A DNA stretch of 64,000 nt, from NCBI GenBank assembly GCA_011525625.1, contig WYAX01000016.1, positions 186,001 through 250,000 of the forward strand, read 5' to 3'. This DNA comes from Nitrospira defluvii (GTDB lineage Bacteria; Nitrospirota; Nitrospiria; Nitrospirales; Nitrospiraceae). The notes beneath the pieces were generated by a model that searched no databases, had not been told where the DNA came from, and saw only the letters and a list, made by a program, of their open reading frames with translations. A program made the translations under genes and the position numbers. This document shows positions 52,532 through 61,244 of this stretch, one piece after another (position 1 is the stretch's first letter; each line of letters begins with the position of its first letter).

Positions 52532-53529
52532 GTAGCCTTCTTGCCTCCGCACACGGCTGTCTTGCCGGTTCCTCTCGAATGGCTGCGGAATCTAGCCGGC
52601 GGGAGGCCGAACGCCCGCTTGAAGGCGCGGTTGAAGGAGGGTTCCGACTCGTAGCCGACTTCTCCGGCCACTTCGGCGACACTTTTAGATGTCGAGGCAA
52701 ACAGTTGGGCGGCCAACTGCAACCGCCAGCGTGTGAGATATCCGATGGGCGTATCCGACAGGTAATGCCGAAATCGTTCCGCAAGCACGGAACGGGATAA
52801 TCCCACCTCGTCGGCCAGCATGGCGATCGTCCAGGGCCTGGCCGGATCTCGGTGCAGACACGCCAGGGCTTTGCCCACTTCCGGGTCTCGCACACCCGCG
52901 AGCCACCCGCTTTGCGCGGGGGGTAATTGCGACACGTATCGTCGCAACGCCTCGACGAACAACACCTCAGACAGCTTGGCGATCACTGCCTTTCCGCCGG
53001 GGCCTGCCGCCTCAGCCTGTCCCACCGAATAGCGAAGTGAATCCTCCAGCCAGCGGCCGGACGGTTCGTCGCGAATATGAAGTTTCACAATCGGCGGAAG
53101 TCCCGCAAGGAACACCTGGCTGAGGTGTCGCTCGCACGTCAGGTAGCCGCAGATCAGTTTCGTCATCTCGCCGCCTCCGCCGTATCGGGTCAGCATGTGG
53201 CCCTCGGCTAATACCTGTTGAAGCTGTGCGGCACTGTCGACCGGGGGCACCGGCGGGCCGTTCCCCATGAGATGCGCCTCGCCGTGCGGAAAGATGACGA
53301 GGTCTCCCGCGACCAAAGACAGGAGGCGCGTCTCGCCTTCAAGACGGGCATGGCCGCGTCCTTCGGTCAACAGATGAAAAATGATCACGTGTTTGGAGTC
53401 GGCGGAGAGGTAGGATGCCATCGTGTCGGCGTCGGGCTCGCGCATGCACCAAGGAGCCGAAAATTCACCGTGAAAGAACACCGCGCCGTCGAGCTTGACG
53501 GCTTGTAATACTTCGGAGAGGACATCCAT
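52528..53529 (-). CDS. AraC-family transcriptional regulator with cupin domain
   Basis: A 333-residue protein. The N-terminal ~200 residues form a cupin sensor (LVAGDLVIFPHGEAHLMG), and the C-terminal ~100 contain two helix-turn-helix motifs (TIAMLADEVGLSRSVLAERF, then SVAEVAGEVGYESEPSFNRA and FKRAFGLPPARFR). It belongs to the AraC_N/cupin_6 type that controls small-molecule responses. It is divergent from a methyltransferase and AhpD-like gene pair, which are its likely targets. Confidence 0.88.
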   Translation of the reverse strand: MDVLSEVLQAVKLDGAVFFHGEFSAPWCMREPDADTMASYLSADSKHVIIFHLLTEGRGHARLEGETRLLSLVAGDLVIFPHGEAHLMGNGPPVPPVDSAAQLQQVLAEGHMLTRYGGGGEMTKLICGYLTCERHLSQVFLAGLPPIVKLHIRDEPSGRWLEDSLRYSVGQAEAAGPGGKAVIAKLSEVLFVEALRRYVSQLPPAQSGWLAGVRDPEVGKALACLHRDPARPWTIAMLADEVGLSRSVLAERFRHYLSDTPIGYLTRWRLQLAAQLFASTSKSVAEVAGEVGYESEPSFNRAFKRAFGLPPARFRSHSRGTGKTAVCGGKKAT

Positions 53530-53721
53530 ATCCGCAAGGCTCGTGATGGGCGGCGTTCCGGCTAATCGGACCGGACGCCGGGATACACAATGCCGCAGGG
53601 TAGCATGCCCCTGCTAAGAGAGCCAGACGCGCGGAGAAGACGGCTGGGCTGTTCCCCGCTAGAGTGGTGCCATCACAAGGGGCCGCAGACGATCGCTTCA
53701 CGACACATGGAGGAACACATC

Positions 53722-54543
53722 ATGACGACCAGCACACTGATGACCGACTTCGATGGATTGAAGCAGAAGCTCCGGCAAACGTGGTCGGCCGGAGATTACG
53801 ATCGATTTTCCCGCTACCTGGAAAGCGGCGCACGAGAGTTTTACGAGCGGTTGCCGGTGGCCCCGGGCGCGACATTGCTCGATGTCGGCTGCGGGTCCGG
53901 CCAACTCGCGTTGATCGCCGCCAAAGATGGGCTCAAGGTGACCGGTGTGGATATCGCACCGAATTGGTTGGAGCGGGCGCGCACGCGGGCGCAGGCCGAA
54001 GGGCTGCGAGCCACGTTCGAGGAAGGAGATGCGGAGGCATTGCCCTATGCCGACACGTCGTTTGATGTGGTGGTGAGTCTTCTGGGTGCGATGTTCGCGC
54101 CACGACCGGATCTGGTCGCCCGAGAACTGTTGCGGGTGTGTGTGCCGGGCGGCACGGTGGCCATGGCCAATTGGACCGCCCAGGGATTCGTCGGGCAGAT
54201 GTTCAAGACCGTCGCGAAGTTCATTGCCCCATCCGGGATGCCGTCGCCGGTGCTGTGGGGCGATGAAGCGACGGTACGCGAGCGACTCGGACTGGGTCTT
54301 TCGACGTTGCATCTGGCGAGGCGGATCTATGTGCTCGACTATCCGTTTCCGCCGGCCGAGGTCGTGGACTTCTTCCGTCGCTACTATGGCCCGATCAATC
54401 GCGCATTCGCTTCGGTGGACGACATCGGCCGGGAGCGCTTGCGAACGGAGTTGGAAGGACTCTGGTCTGAACACAACCGGGTGACGAACGGCGCCACGGT
54501 GGTGGGGGCGGAGTACTTAGAAGTTATCGGCACACGAGCGTAA
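53722..54543 (+). CDS. SAM-dependent methyltransferase (UbiE/Methyltransf_11-like)
   Basis: A 273-residue protein; the ATG at 53722 has GGAGG 8 nt upstream, which rules against longer in-frame starts at 53590 and 53707. The SAM core shows LLDVGCGSGQLALIAAKDG, VTGVDIAPN, EEGDAEALPYADTSFDVVVS and a post-core VCVPGGTVAMANW. The substrate is unknown. It is divergent from the AraC regulator and followed 45 bp later by an AhpD-like gene. Confidence 0.86.
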   Translation: MTTSTLMTDFDGLKQKLRQTWSAGDYDRFSRYLESGAREFYERLPVAPGATLLDVGCGSGQLALIAAKDGLKVTGVDIAPNWLERARTRAQAEGLRATFEEGDAEALPYADTSFDVVVSLLGAMFAPRPDLVARELLRVCVPGGTVAMANWTAQGFVGQMFKTVAKFIAPSGMPSPVLWGDEATVRERLGLGLSTLHLARRIYVLDYPFPPAEVVDFFRRYYGPINRAFASVDDIGRERLRTELEGLWSEHNRVTNGATVVGAEYLEVIGTRA

Positions 54544-54588
54544 TACAGTCACAGGAATCGGCCAGGGAGGATCATCCTGTCACAGACA

Positions 54589-54924
54589 TTGACCAGCTCG
54601 GAGCAGGAACAGGCCCGTGCGTTCTACGATAGGACCAGTCTCGGCAAGATGAGGAACCTCGCCGCCCTGGCGCCGGAGGCGATAAATGCGTGTGTCGCGT
54701 GTGATCGTGCCGCGGTGGCCGACGGAGCGATTCCGAGGACGTACGAGGAATTGATCGCACTGGGGGTCGCCTGTACGACACAGTGTCCCTATTGCATCGA
54801 GCTTCGTACGAACAGTGCGAGGACTCTCGGTGCCTCGGAACCGGAACTGGCTGAAACAGTGCTCGTGGCCGCGGCCTTGCCGGCTGGCGGCGCCATCACC
54901 CATGGCACACACGCTTTGAAGTGA
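54589..54924 (+). CDS. AhpD/carboxymuconolactone-decarboxylase-like protein
   Basis: A 111-residue protein with the CMD core: EELIALGVACTTQCPYCIEL, whose CPYC pair and nearby acidic residue form the redox or alkylhydroperoxidase-like site. The start is uncertain. TTG at 54589 is the usual-codon choice, but GGGAGG (54565-54570) lies at the correct distance from a CTG at 54577 in the same frame. It is probably cotranscribed with the methyltransferase and may act in peroxide or quinone detoxification. Confidence 0.8.
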   Translation: MTSSEQEQARAFYDRTSLGKMRNLAALAPEAINACVACDRAAVADGAIPRTYEELIALGVACTTQCPYCIELRTNSARTLGASEPELAETVLVAAALPAGGAITHGTHALK

Positions 54925-55053
54925 GCGAACCGCGCAAGTGGCGAAGGAGGGAGGAAGCATCGGGCCGTGCGTGAGGCCACGAGCTTCCTCCCCGGGAGAA
55001 CCGGCGTCATCGTCATCGGGCACGGACTCGATTTGTCGTGTGGCGTGTCCATC

Positions 55054-55175
55054 TGGATGCGGAAAACGTCCGCCGCCGGCGTGCTCGCATCGCTCAGCGG
55101 CTCACCGTACGGCGGGAGGACGATTCGCCACGTCGCCCGCTGCGGCCTTGCTGGACGGTGTTTTTGCGCATCCTG
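55054..55175 (+). repeat. Dispersed inverted-repeat element, copy 4
   Basis: The ends are TGGATGCGGAAAACGTCC and TTTTTGCGCATCCTG. Internal landmarks GTGCTCGCATCG, CACCGTACGG and CGCTGCGGCCTTGCTGGACGG match the copies in the eCIS locus. It lies in the 328-bp gap between the AhpD-like gene and the histidine kinase gene, outside the eCIS locus, so the element is genome-wide rather than eCIS-specific. Confidence 0.72.
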
Positions 55176-55252
55176 CGGGGTATTCTGCTGCCGATACGGC
55201 GCATGAGGTGATCCGAGCGTATTGGGCAACACACGAGTGGTTCCGCAGCCTG

Positions 55253-56476
55253 CTAAGACCCAGGATTCGGATCGATGACTGCGTGGCTTCCGAACAGCAG
55301 CACGAATTCGGATCCGCCGCCTTCCCGCGGTTGCACCCAGGCTCGTCCGCCGTGCCGTTGCGCAACTTGCTGGACGATGGCCAACCCCGCGCCCGTGCCG
55401 CTCACCTCGCGTCCCACCGCCCGTTGAAATAATTGGAAGATCCGTTGGGCTTGGTCCGGGGCGACCCCGGGTCCACGGTCGCGCACCACCAGACCGATCT
55501 TGGGGGTTGCGTCCTCCATCAGCCGGTAGGGCGCCAAGTCGATTTCAGGGACCGCTCCAGGCTGGTGGAATTTGAGCGCGTTGGCGATGAGATTGTACAG
55601 CGCTTGCGTGACCCAGGTTTTATTGACACGAAACGAGGGAAATTCGGCGGCCACACGGACGTGCGCGCCCGTCCGCCGAATCGTCTCATCCAGTTGAGTC
55701 AAGGCCGCCCGGACCAAGTCGTCGCCGCGGACCTCTTCATACGGCATCTCTAAGCGTTGCGCTCTGGACAACGTGAGCAGATCCTCCATCAGCTGATCCA
55801 TCCGCTGCGCAGCCCGAATGACGCGATCGATGTAATCGATGCCCTTCGCGTCAAGGCGGTCTCCGTACCGCTCGCGGACCAATTGGGAGAAGTTGGAGAT
55901 CGATCGCAGGGGTTCACGTAAATCGTGCGAACTGACATTCAACAGGGTTTCCAAGTCGCGATTGCGCTGCTGGAGTTCTGCCGTGCGCTCCTGCACGCGA
56001 TGCTCCAACTCCTCATGGGACCGTCGTAACGCTTGCGCGGCCTGCTCACGGTCGGTGACGTCGCGCGCGATGGCATACAGACTCCCATCCGTGTGCGGCG
56101 AGGATTTCCACGACAGCAACCGCCAGGAGCCGTCCTGGTGTCGATAGCGGTTCTGAAATTCCAGGACCGGTTCCCCCCTGCCGATCTGGCGCTCGACTTC
56201 GAGAAGCGTGCTTGCTCGATCGTCGGGATGGACGAAATCGAGGAACGGTCGGCTCATCAATTCCTCGAGGCTCCAGCCCAAGGTGCGGGTGAAGGCGGGA
56301 CTCAGCCGGATGAAATAGCCCTCGGCGTCGGCAATGCAGAGCATGTCCAACGATAGGTCGAAGAAACGATCGATGTCCGTTTCTGCTTGCCGACGGGCCA
56401 TGAGCTCGTTGCTCAGTTCGCGACGAAGCGATTGCATCTGGGGGTTGTCCTGTGGGGAAGGAGAGGAGAGCGGCAT
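55253..56476 (-). CDS. PAS-domain sensor histidine kinase
   Basis: A 407-residue soluble kinase with no membrane segment. Residues about 32-150 form a PAS domain (DMLCIADAEGYFIRLSPAFT, ending in the PAC part YAIARDVTDREQ). A coiled coil follows, then the phospho-acceptor helix VSSHDLREPLRSISNF. The ATPase part has N box LYNLIANALKFH, G1 DRGPGVAPDQ and G2 GTGAGLAI. It resembles the output module of bacteriophytochrome-type kinases. No response regulator gene is adjacent, so it is an orphan. Confidence 0.9.
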   Translation of the reverse strand: MPLSSPSPQDNPQMQSLRRELSNELMARRQAETDIDRFFDLSLDMLCIADAEGYFIRLSPAFTRTLGWSLEELMSRPFLDFVHPDDRASTLLEVERQIGRGEPVLEFQNRYRHQDGSWRLLSWKSSPHTDGSLYAIARDVTDREQAAQALRRSHEELEHRVQERTAELQQRNRDLETLLNVSSHDLREPLRSISNFSQLVRERYGDRLDAKGIDYIDRVIRAAQRMDQLMEDLLTLSRAQRLEMPYEEVRGDDLVRAALTQLDETIRRTGAHVRVAAEFPSFRVNKTWVTQALYNLIANALKFHQPGAVPEIDLAPYRLMEDATPKIGLVVRDRGPGVAPDQAQRIFQLFQRAVGREVSGTGAGLAIVQQVAQRHGGRAWVQPREGGGSEFVLLFGSHAVIDPNPGS

Positions 56477-56633
56477 GATGGCGAGATCTTAGTCAAACCG
56501 CTACCATCGTTCAAGACGTCCTTGCTCACGCGAGCCGTTGCCTTGACTCCGTCGGTGCATCCCCTATACTTCCGGTCGGCCTGGCCGGGTATGCGCCGGC
56601 TGCTGCTGTTGGCGCTCACAGTGGAGGACTGCG

Positions 56634-57539
56634 ATGCGGACGACATGTGCTGGTTGTGCCCTTGCCCTGATGGTCATCTCGGTGTTGAGTGGAGTGCCGG
56701 ATGCGGCGCGAGCCGATTGTGTGGACGGGGTGCGAAACGCCACGCTGGAGGAATCGGCATTCGCGGCTCGTGCGGAGGCAGCCTTGGCCGCTGCGTTACC
56801 GTCACCCATCCCGAACAGTGAGCGTCGCGGTGGACCGTATGATTTCTCCCGGCAACCGCGCCTCTCATTGTGTCAGGCGGATCAGGTGGGGGCGTTTGCC
56901 GTGAGTGTGGCCGGAGGATATCTGTACAAGTTTCCCAAAGCGGAGGCCGACCGTCTGTATGCCGAACGTAAGGGCATCGAGAAGCACATTGAGGATGCGG
57001 AAACATTGCCGCCGGATAGAGATGCCGCATACAAACAATTGCTCGTCCAGATGAAGTCCGCCTACGACGCTGCGCCACGTCGGAGCCGGAAGGATCATCC
57101 CTTCACGGCCGAGCAACAGGCTCAGGTGGATCGTGCGATGGTCGAGGGAAAGAAGCTGGAGGATGCGGCGAAGAAGGTCGTCACCGACCATGTCGCCGCG
57201 GTGAAATCCCGCACCGACGTGCTGCGTGCGCAAGCCAAGCGCTTGGAATCCTACCCTCAGGAACTCGTTGTTCGTCTGGCCATGAATGTGGAACGATTCC
57301 CGGAGTCCAACGCCACCGTGGCGGCATTCGGCGCGCCGAGCGCCCGTCGTAGCGGCGGCCTCGCCGTGCACAATGTGGTGGTGGCTGTCGAGGGACCGGA
57401 TGGGGCTGCACGGCAAAACCTGTTCGAAGCGGTGGATAAGGCCTACCTCCAACGGCTGATCGGACAGCCGCTGCCGGAGATCGAGGCGTCGAAGGCACGG
57501 GCTGAACATGCGGCCCAGGCTCCGACCCCTGGGAAATAG
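56634..57539 (+). CDS. Exported helical protein of unknown function
   Basis: A 301-residue protein; TGGAGG sits 6 nt before the ATG. Residues 1-27 form a signal peptide (LMVISVLSGVPDAARA). The central part (about 110-235) is long charged helix, probably coiled coil (AEADRLYAERKGIEKHIEDA), and the end (about 225-290) is a mixed domain. It is probably periplasmic. It is divergent from the histidine kinase. No family is recognised. Confidence 0.62.
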   Translation: MRTTCAGCALALMVISVLSGVPDAARADCVDGVRNATLEESAFAARAEAALAAALPSPIPNSERRGGPYDFSRQPRLSLCQADQVGAFAVSVAGGYLYKFPKAEADRLYAERKGIEKHIEDAETLPPDRDAAYKQLLVQMKSAYDAAPRRSRKDHPFTAEQQAQVDRAMVEGKKLEDAAKKVVTDHVAAVKSRTDVLRAQAKRLESYPQELVVRLAMNVERFPESNATVAAFGAPSARRSGGLAVHNVVVAVEGPDGAARQNLFEAVDKAYLQRLIGQPLPEIEASKARAEHAAQAPTPGK

Positions 57540-57593
57540 CGGCCGAACGCGAAACTCCTTGGTACCCTCGTCGTCCCAGGCTACACTGGGACT

Positions 57594-57989
57594 ATGGAGA
57601 CAACGCACCAGACAGGCAGGCGGACGAGCCTGGGTATCTTCGTCGGGTTTCTGGCGGGACTGCTCTGGTTTTTTCTGTCGTTTGCCGCCCTGTTCAACGG
57701 CGTCATTTTCCTGCTGCTGTTGTTTCTTCCCGCCTATGCCCTATCAGGAGCGCTCCTCGCGTGGGTCTTCCGGCTCCCTCCGATTCACGCAGCGTTGTCG
57801 CTTGTCGGGTCGGCGTTGCCCTGGGTGGCCTGGTTGTGGCCCGCAACCATTTCAAGTTCCGGATGGCTCACGTCATTGGGATGGCCCGCCTGGCTTGGTG
57901 CGGCGTTTGGAATGAGCGTGCTTGGTGCGCAGTTCGTGGCTGCCCGGCGGCGTCGCAAGCCGACCCAGACAGACCCTGCTCTCGCATAG
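57594..57989 (+). CDS. Small integral membrane protein
   Basis: A 131-residue protein with about four hydrophobic helices (LGIFVGFLAGLLWFFLSF, FNGVIFLLLLFLPAYALSG, HAALSLVGSALPWVAWLW and the C-terminal WPAWLGAAFGMSVLGAQFVA) and a basic C-terminal tail (ARRRRK), which is likely cytoplasmic. It starts 55 bp after the exported helical protein. Function is unknown. Confidence 0.6.
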   Translation: METTHQTGRRTSLGIFVGFLAGLLWFFLSFAALFNGVIFLLLLFLPAYALSGALLAWVFRLPPIHAALSLVGSALPWVAWLWPATISSSGWLTSLGWPAWLGAAFGMSVLGAQFVAARRRRKPTQTDPALA

Positions 57990-58054
57990 GGGCCCATTGC
58001 CGTGCCCGGCCCTCTCAGCATGGTGCATGAGTGATGAGAGGGCAGGTGCGCGGC

Positions 58055-58082
58055 TTGATCCTCCCGAGCCGCCTGGTATATC
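58055..58082 (+). promoter_or_regulatory. Putative sigma-70 promoter of the threonine deaminase gene
   Basis: TTGATC (58055-58060) and TATATC (58077-58082) are separated by 16 bp. Initiation here would give a leader of about 215 nt that contains the leader peptide and hairpin described next. Confidence 0.5.
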
Positions 58083-58124
58083 CTCCAGTGCGCAGTGAGT
58101 GTCACATTTCATTCTTGACCCCAC

Positions 58125-58193
58125 ATGACCATCAACCGGCAGGACATCGGCATGAGCATGGCGGCGGCGATCATGATCGTCGGTCTCGCCTGA
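58125..58193 (+). CDS. Putative Ile-rich leader peptide (attenuation)
   Basis: A 22-residue reading frame, ATG to TGA, that holds four Ile, one Val and one Leu codon. Its C-terminal part reads AAAIMIVGLA. It lies between the putative promoter and a terminator-like hairpin before the threonine deaminase gene, the arrangement of amino-acid attenuators. No strong ribosome site precedes it, which lowers confidence. Confidence 0.5.
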   Translation: MTINRQDIGMSMAAAIMIVGLA

Positions 58194-58230
58194 GCCTTCC
58201 TGCATCGAACCTCGTATCTATGCGGCAGAG

Positions 58231-58264
58231 GCCCCTGGCGGAATCAACCCCGTCAGGGGCTTTG
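58231..58264 (+). terminator. Terminator-like hairpin in the threonine deaminase leader
   Basis: Arms GCCCCTGGCGG (58231-58241) and CCGTCAGGGGC (58250-58260) pair over 11 bp with one G-U, followed by a short T-rich run. An upstream segment (58194-58203) could pair with GCAGAGGC at 58225-58232 and disrupt the left arm, giving a possible antiterminator. The T-tract is weak. Confidence 0.55.
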
Positions 58265-58305
58265 TGTTGTGTGAGCGAACGTCGTAGACCGGAAGGAGAT
58301 CTGGC

Positions 58306-59514
58306 ATGGTGACCCTGCAGTCGATCGAAGCCGCAGCCGCGCGCATCGGACCGTCGATCTATGAATCCCCGCTGGTGCATTCGAGGACCTTGTCGCGGCT
58401 CACGGGCAATACCATTTTCCTCAAGCTGGAAAACCTTCAAATGACCGGGTCCTTTAAGGAGCGGGGCGCCCTCAATCGTATTCTCACCATGACCGATGAG
58501 GAGCGCCGTCGAGGCGTGATTGCGGCCTCGGCCGGCAACCATGCGCAGGGAGTCGCCTATCATGCGACACAACGGGGCATTCCCGTCCAGATCTGGATGC
58601 CACGGTCGACACCGCTGGTGAAACTCTCGGCGACCCGTAATCACGGTGCGGACGTCGTCTTGTACGGCGAAAACTATGATGAGGCCTGTCGGGCGGCGAT
58701 GGACAGGAGTCGGGAGCGGGAGGCCACGTTTATCCATCCGTTCGACGACGATGAGGTCATTGCCGGGCAGGGGACGCTCGGTCTGGAATTGTTGCGTCAG
58801 AACCCGGCTTTGGACGTGATCGTGGTGCCGGTCGGGGGCGGCGGGCTGATCGGCGGTCTCGGGTGTGCGGTGAAAGAAGGGGCCTCGGCAGTAGAGGTCG
58901 TGGGTGTGCAGAGCGCACGTCTGTCGTCGATGAGTGCCGCGCTTCGTCATGGGGCTCCGGTAGAAGTGTCGGCCGGCCCGACCTTGGCGGACGGGATCGC
59001 GGTGCGCACAGCCGGCGTTCGCACGCTGCCGCTGGTGCAGCAATACGTCGATCAGCTCGTGACGGTGGACGAGGATGAAATCGCCGCGGCCATCCTGACG
59101 TTGCTCGAAGGGGAAAAGACGGTGGCGGAGGGGGCCGGAGCCGTGGCGCTGGCGGCCATGCTGCAAGCCAAGACGGGGCACCAGGGCAAGAATATCGCGG
59201 TGCTCGTCTCCGGCGGCAATCTGGATGTGAACCTGCTGGCCCGGATCATCGAGCGCGGCATGGTCCGGGACGGGAGACGGTTGCGCTTGCGCGTGCGGCT
59301 GCCGGACTATCCCGGCTCCTTAGAAGGGTTGACCTCCGTCATCGCCAAGGTCAGTGCGAACATCGTGGAGACGTCTTACAACCGGGCCCATTATGGCGTC
59401 GGGTTGAACGAGGCGGCACTCGACGTGACCATGGAAACGCGCGGCCGAGAGCATGCCTCGGAGGTGCTCAGGGCGCTGCGGGGGTCCCGCTATGAGTTCA
59501 GTCTGATCGAGTAG
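58306..59514 (+). CDS. ilvA: Threonine ammonia-lyase (threonine deaminase) with ACT domain
   Basis: A 402-residue protein, start at 58306 after GGAAGGAG. It makes 2-oxobutanoate and ammonia from threonine, the first step of isoleucine synthesis. The PLP lysine is Lys51 in TGSFKERGAL, and VPVGGGGLIGG binds the cofactor phosphate. Residues about 325-402 (RLRVRLPDYPGSLEGLTSVI) are one ACT domain for amino-acid feedback control. This is the short form; the long enterobacterial form has two such domains and about 514 residues. The leader region suggests transcriptional attenuation by isoleucine supply. Confidence 0.9.
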   Translation: MVTLQSIEAAAARIGPSIYESPLVHSRTLSRLTGNTIFLKLENLQMTGSFKERGALNRILTMTDEERRRGVIAASAGNHAQGVAYHATQRGIPVQIWMPRSTPLVKLSATRNHGADVVLYGENYDEACRAAMDRSREREATFIHPFDDDEVIAGQGTLGLELLRQNPALDVIVVPVGGGGLIGGLGCAVKEGASAVEVVGVQSARLSSMSAALRHGAPVEVSAGPTLADGIAVRTAGVRTLPLVQQYVDQLVTVDEDEIAAAILTLLEGEKTVAEGAGAVALAAMLQAKTGHQGKNIAVLVSGGNLDVNLLARIIERGMVRDGRRLRLRVRLPDYPGSLEGLTSVIAKVSANIVETSYNRAHYGVGLNEAALDVTMETRGREHASEVLRALRGSRYEFSLIE

Positions 59515-59621
59515 CGGGTACGGAGCACGAGCGATTTGTGTCGAGAGGGACTCCGACCGGTGAGATACCGATTCGGTGCTCGAGGTGCAGCAGGAGACCA
59601 GCCCTCGAGTAGCCCCGGTGT

Positions 59622-60308
59622 CTATCGCCTGATGGCCTGTGGTTGGAGGGCTTCAGCGAGTTGAACATTGACTCGAACGACGCCTTCGTTGAGATTCCTG
59701 TACGGATAACGATCCGTCATGAGCGGGAGACTATCTGCCACGTCTTGCGTTGTGACGACGGACAGCGCGGGAACATAGCGGCCTGAGGCGATCTTCACGC
59801 CGATGATTTTGGCCCCGGGTTCGACGACGACACGGTTGCCTAATTCTGCGAGAAACACCAGCGCCTGCATCCCGACAAAGGTATCGTTGCCGACCCTGGC
59901 CGGTCCGTGGACCTGGGATTGGTGGGCCAGCGACACCCGATCGCCGATGTAGACCGAATAGGCTTTCTCGTCCACCACGACTTCGTTTTCCGGGAGTTCA
60001 TGGTCGCCCTCGAACGTCTCCAGGCCATGGACCACGACTCCGTCCTGCACATTGCTGTCGTTACCGATATGAGTGTGCCGTCCCTCATCACCCCGGACTG
60101 AGGCGGCCGGCGCAACGAACACCCGATCACCAAGAGTGACCGAGCCGATGACGATGCCGAGCGGGTGGATTCTTGTGTGCTTCCCGATCACCGGTGCCTC
60201 CACTTCAGGCATGAAGGTCGTCTTGACACTGGGGCCGACGTAGCCGGGCAGGAGGAAGCCCAAGAGGGTGACGTTCAAACAGAGGGAGAGTTTCAAATAG
60301 TGAGACAT
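59622..60308 (-). CDS. Exported gamma-class carbonic anhydrase (Cam type)
   Basis: A 228-residue left-handed beta-helix protein with an N-terminal hydrophobic export segment (LSLCLNVTLLGFLLPGYVG). The Cam catalytic set is visible: zinc ligands His94 (VVVHGLET), His129 and His134 (LAHQSQVHGP), Arg72 and Glu75 in ASVRGDEG, and Glu97 at the start of an acidic loop (ETFEGDHELPENE) that acts as proton shuttle in Methanosarcina Cam. It should hydrate CO2 outside the cytoplasm, useful to an autotroph or nitrifier. It converges with the threonine deaminase gene. Confidence 0.9.
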   Translation of the reverse strand: MSHYLKLSLCLNVTLLGFLLPGYVGPSVKTTFMPEVEAPVIGKHTRIHPLGIVIGSVTLGDRVFVAPAASVRGDEGRHTHIGNDSNVQDGVVVHGLETFEGDHELPENEVVVDEKAYSVYIGDRVSLAHQSQVHGPARVGNDTFVGMQALVFLAELGNRVVVEPGAKIIGVKIASGRYVPALSVVTTQDVADSLPLMTDRYPYRNLNEGVVRVNVQLAEALQPQAIRR

Positions 60309-60614
60309 GAATCAGGTTCTTTCGTGTAGAGGAATACCAGTATGGGTTGTAATGTAGGAAAGTGACCATCGTCGCTATCCGGGACATTGTAGGACAGAGC
60401 GCGGATGTTCACAAGCGCGGACGGAGAAGCGGCACTCGCGGCAGAGGGACAGCGTGCAGCCGAGCATTGCACCCAAGCGCCAACAGGTCGGATCGATACG
60501 TTGCTGGTACCGTACCGTGTCCCTTCCACAGAGTGCCGGGGAGTTCAGGTGGGGTTGCACAGTGGAGGGTAGGGGACGGGTTGTGGCACCATGAGGCGAG
60601 CGGAGGCAGAACGG
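60309..60614. other. Divergent intergenic region
   Basis: About 306 bp between the carbonic anhydrase and NUDIX genes. It holds promoters for both, which I cannot place with confidence. No coding frame or repeat is convincing. Confidence 0.35.
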
Positions 60615-61052
60615 ATGGAATCTTCGTTGATACGTCCCACTCCGGCCGTCATCGGGGTGGTGGTGCGAGCAGGAAAGGTGCTGCTCGTCAGAAGAAACAA
60701 TCCACCCGATGCAGGCAAGTGGGGATTTCCCGGCGGAAAAATCGAGTCGGGCGAAACTCTTCGTGCTGCGGCGGCGCGGGAAGTGAAGGAAGAGACCGGG
60801 CTGCTCGTCAGCCCCGATCAGGTGATCACGGCCCTCGACGTGCTGGATCGCGACGCGCAGGGCTCCTTGCGGTTCCACTACGTGTTGATTGCGGTGCTCT
60901 GCGACTGGGTTTCCGGGGTAGTGGAGCCGGCCGACGATGTGTCTGATGCAGCCTGGTTCGAGATCGCGAGCATCGGGTCTTGCGAGCGTCCTCTCAGCGC
61001 CAGTGTCCCCACAGTCGCGGCTATGGCGTACACGCTGTGCGGCGGACAGTAG
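60615..61052 (+). CDS. NUDIX hydrolase
   Basis: A 145-residue protein counted from the ATG at 60615, which has GGAGG about 9 nt upstream; an ATG at 60591 would add 8 residues. The NUDIX box is GKIESGETLRAAAAREVKEE followed by TGLL, fitting GX5EX7REUXEEXGU. FPGGKIE and the preceding LLVRRNNPP resemble MutT/ADP-ribose-type pyrophosphatases. It would hydrolyse a nucleoside diphosphate derivative; the exact substrate cannot be read from the sequence. Confidence 0.88.
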   Translation: MESSLIRPTPAVIGVVVRAGKVLLVRRNNPPDAGKWGFPGGKIESGETLRAAAAREVKEETGLLVSPDQVITALDVLDRDAQGSLRFHYVLIAVLCDWVSGVVEPADDVSDAAWFEIASIGSCERPLSASVPTVAAMAYTLCGGQ

Positions 61053-61244
61053 CCGGCGCCATACGAGTCGCAACATGTTCCCATCCTACCGCGGATGAGT
61101 GAACGGGCAATGCCGTATCGATCGGTGATGAGGCGGCAGGGGCGCTTCTGCGGCAGCGTGCGGCGGCAGGAGTCAGCGTGAACTGATCGCATCGATAGTC
61201 CGGTGGCTCGAGCGTCATGGTACGGTCCCGGTCCGCCGGTATCG

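Noticed and set aside
59579-59613. CTCGAGG/CCTCGAG inverted repeat between ilvA and the carbonic anhydrase gene as a terminator
   Set aside because: The loop is long and no T-run follows on either strand.
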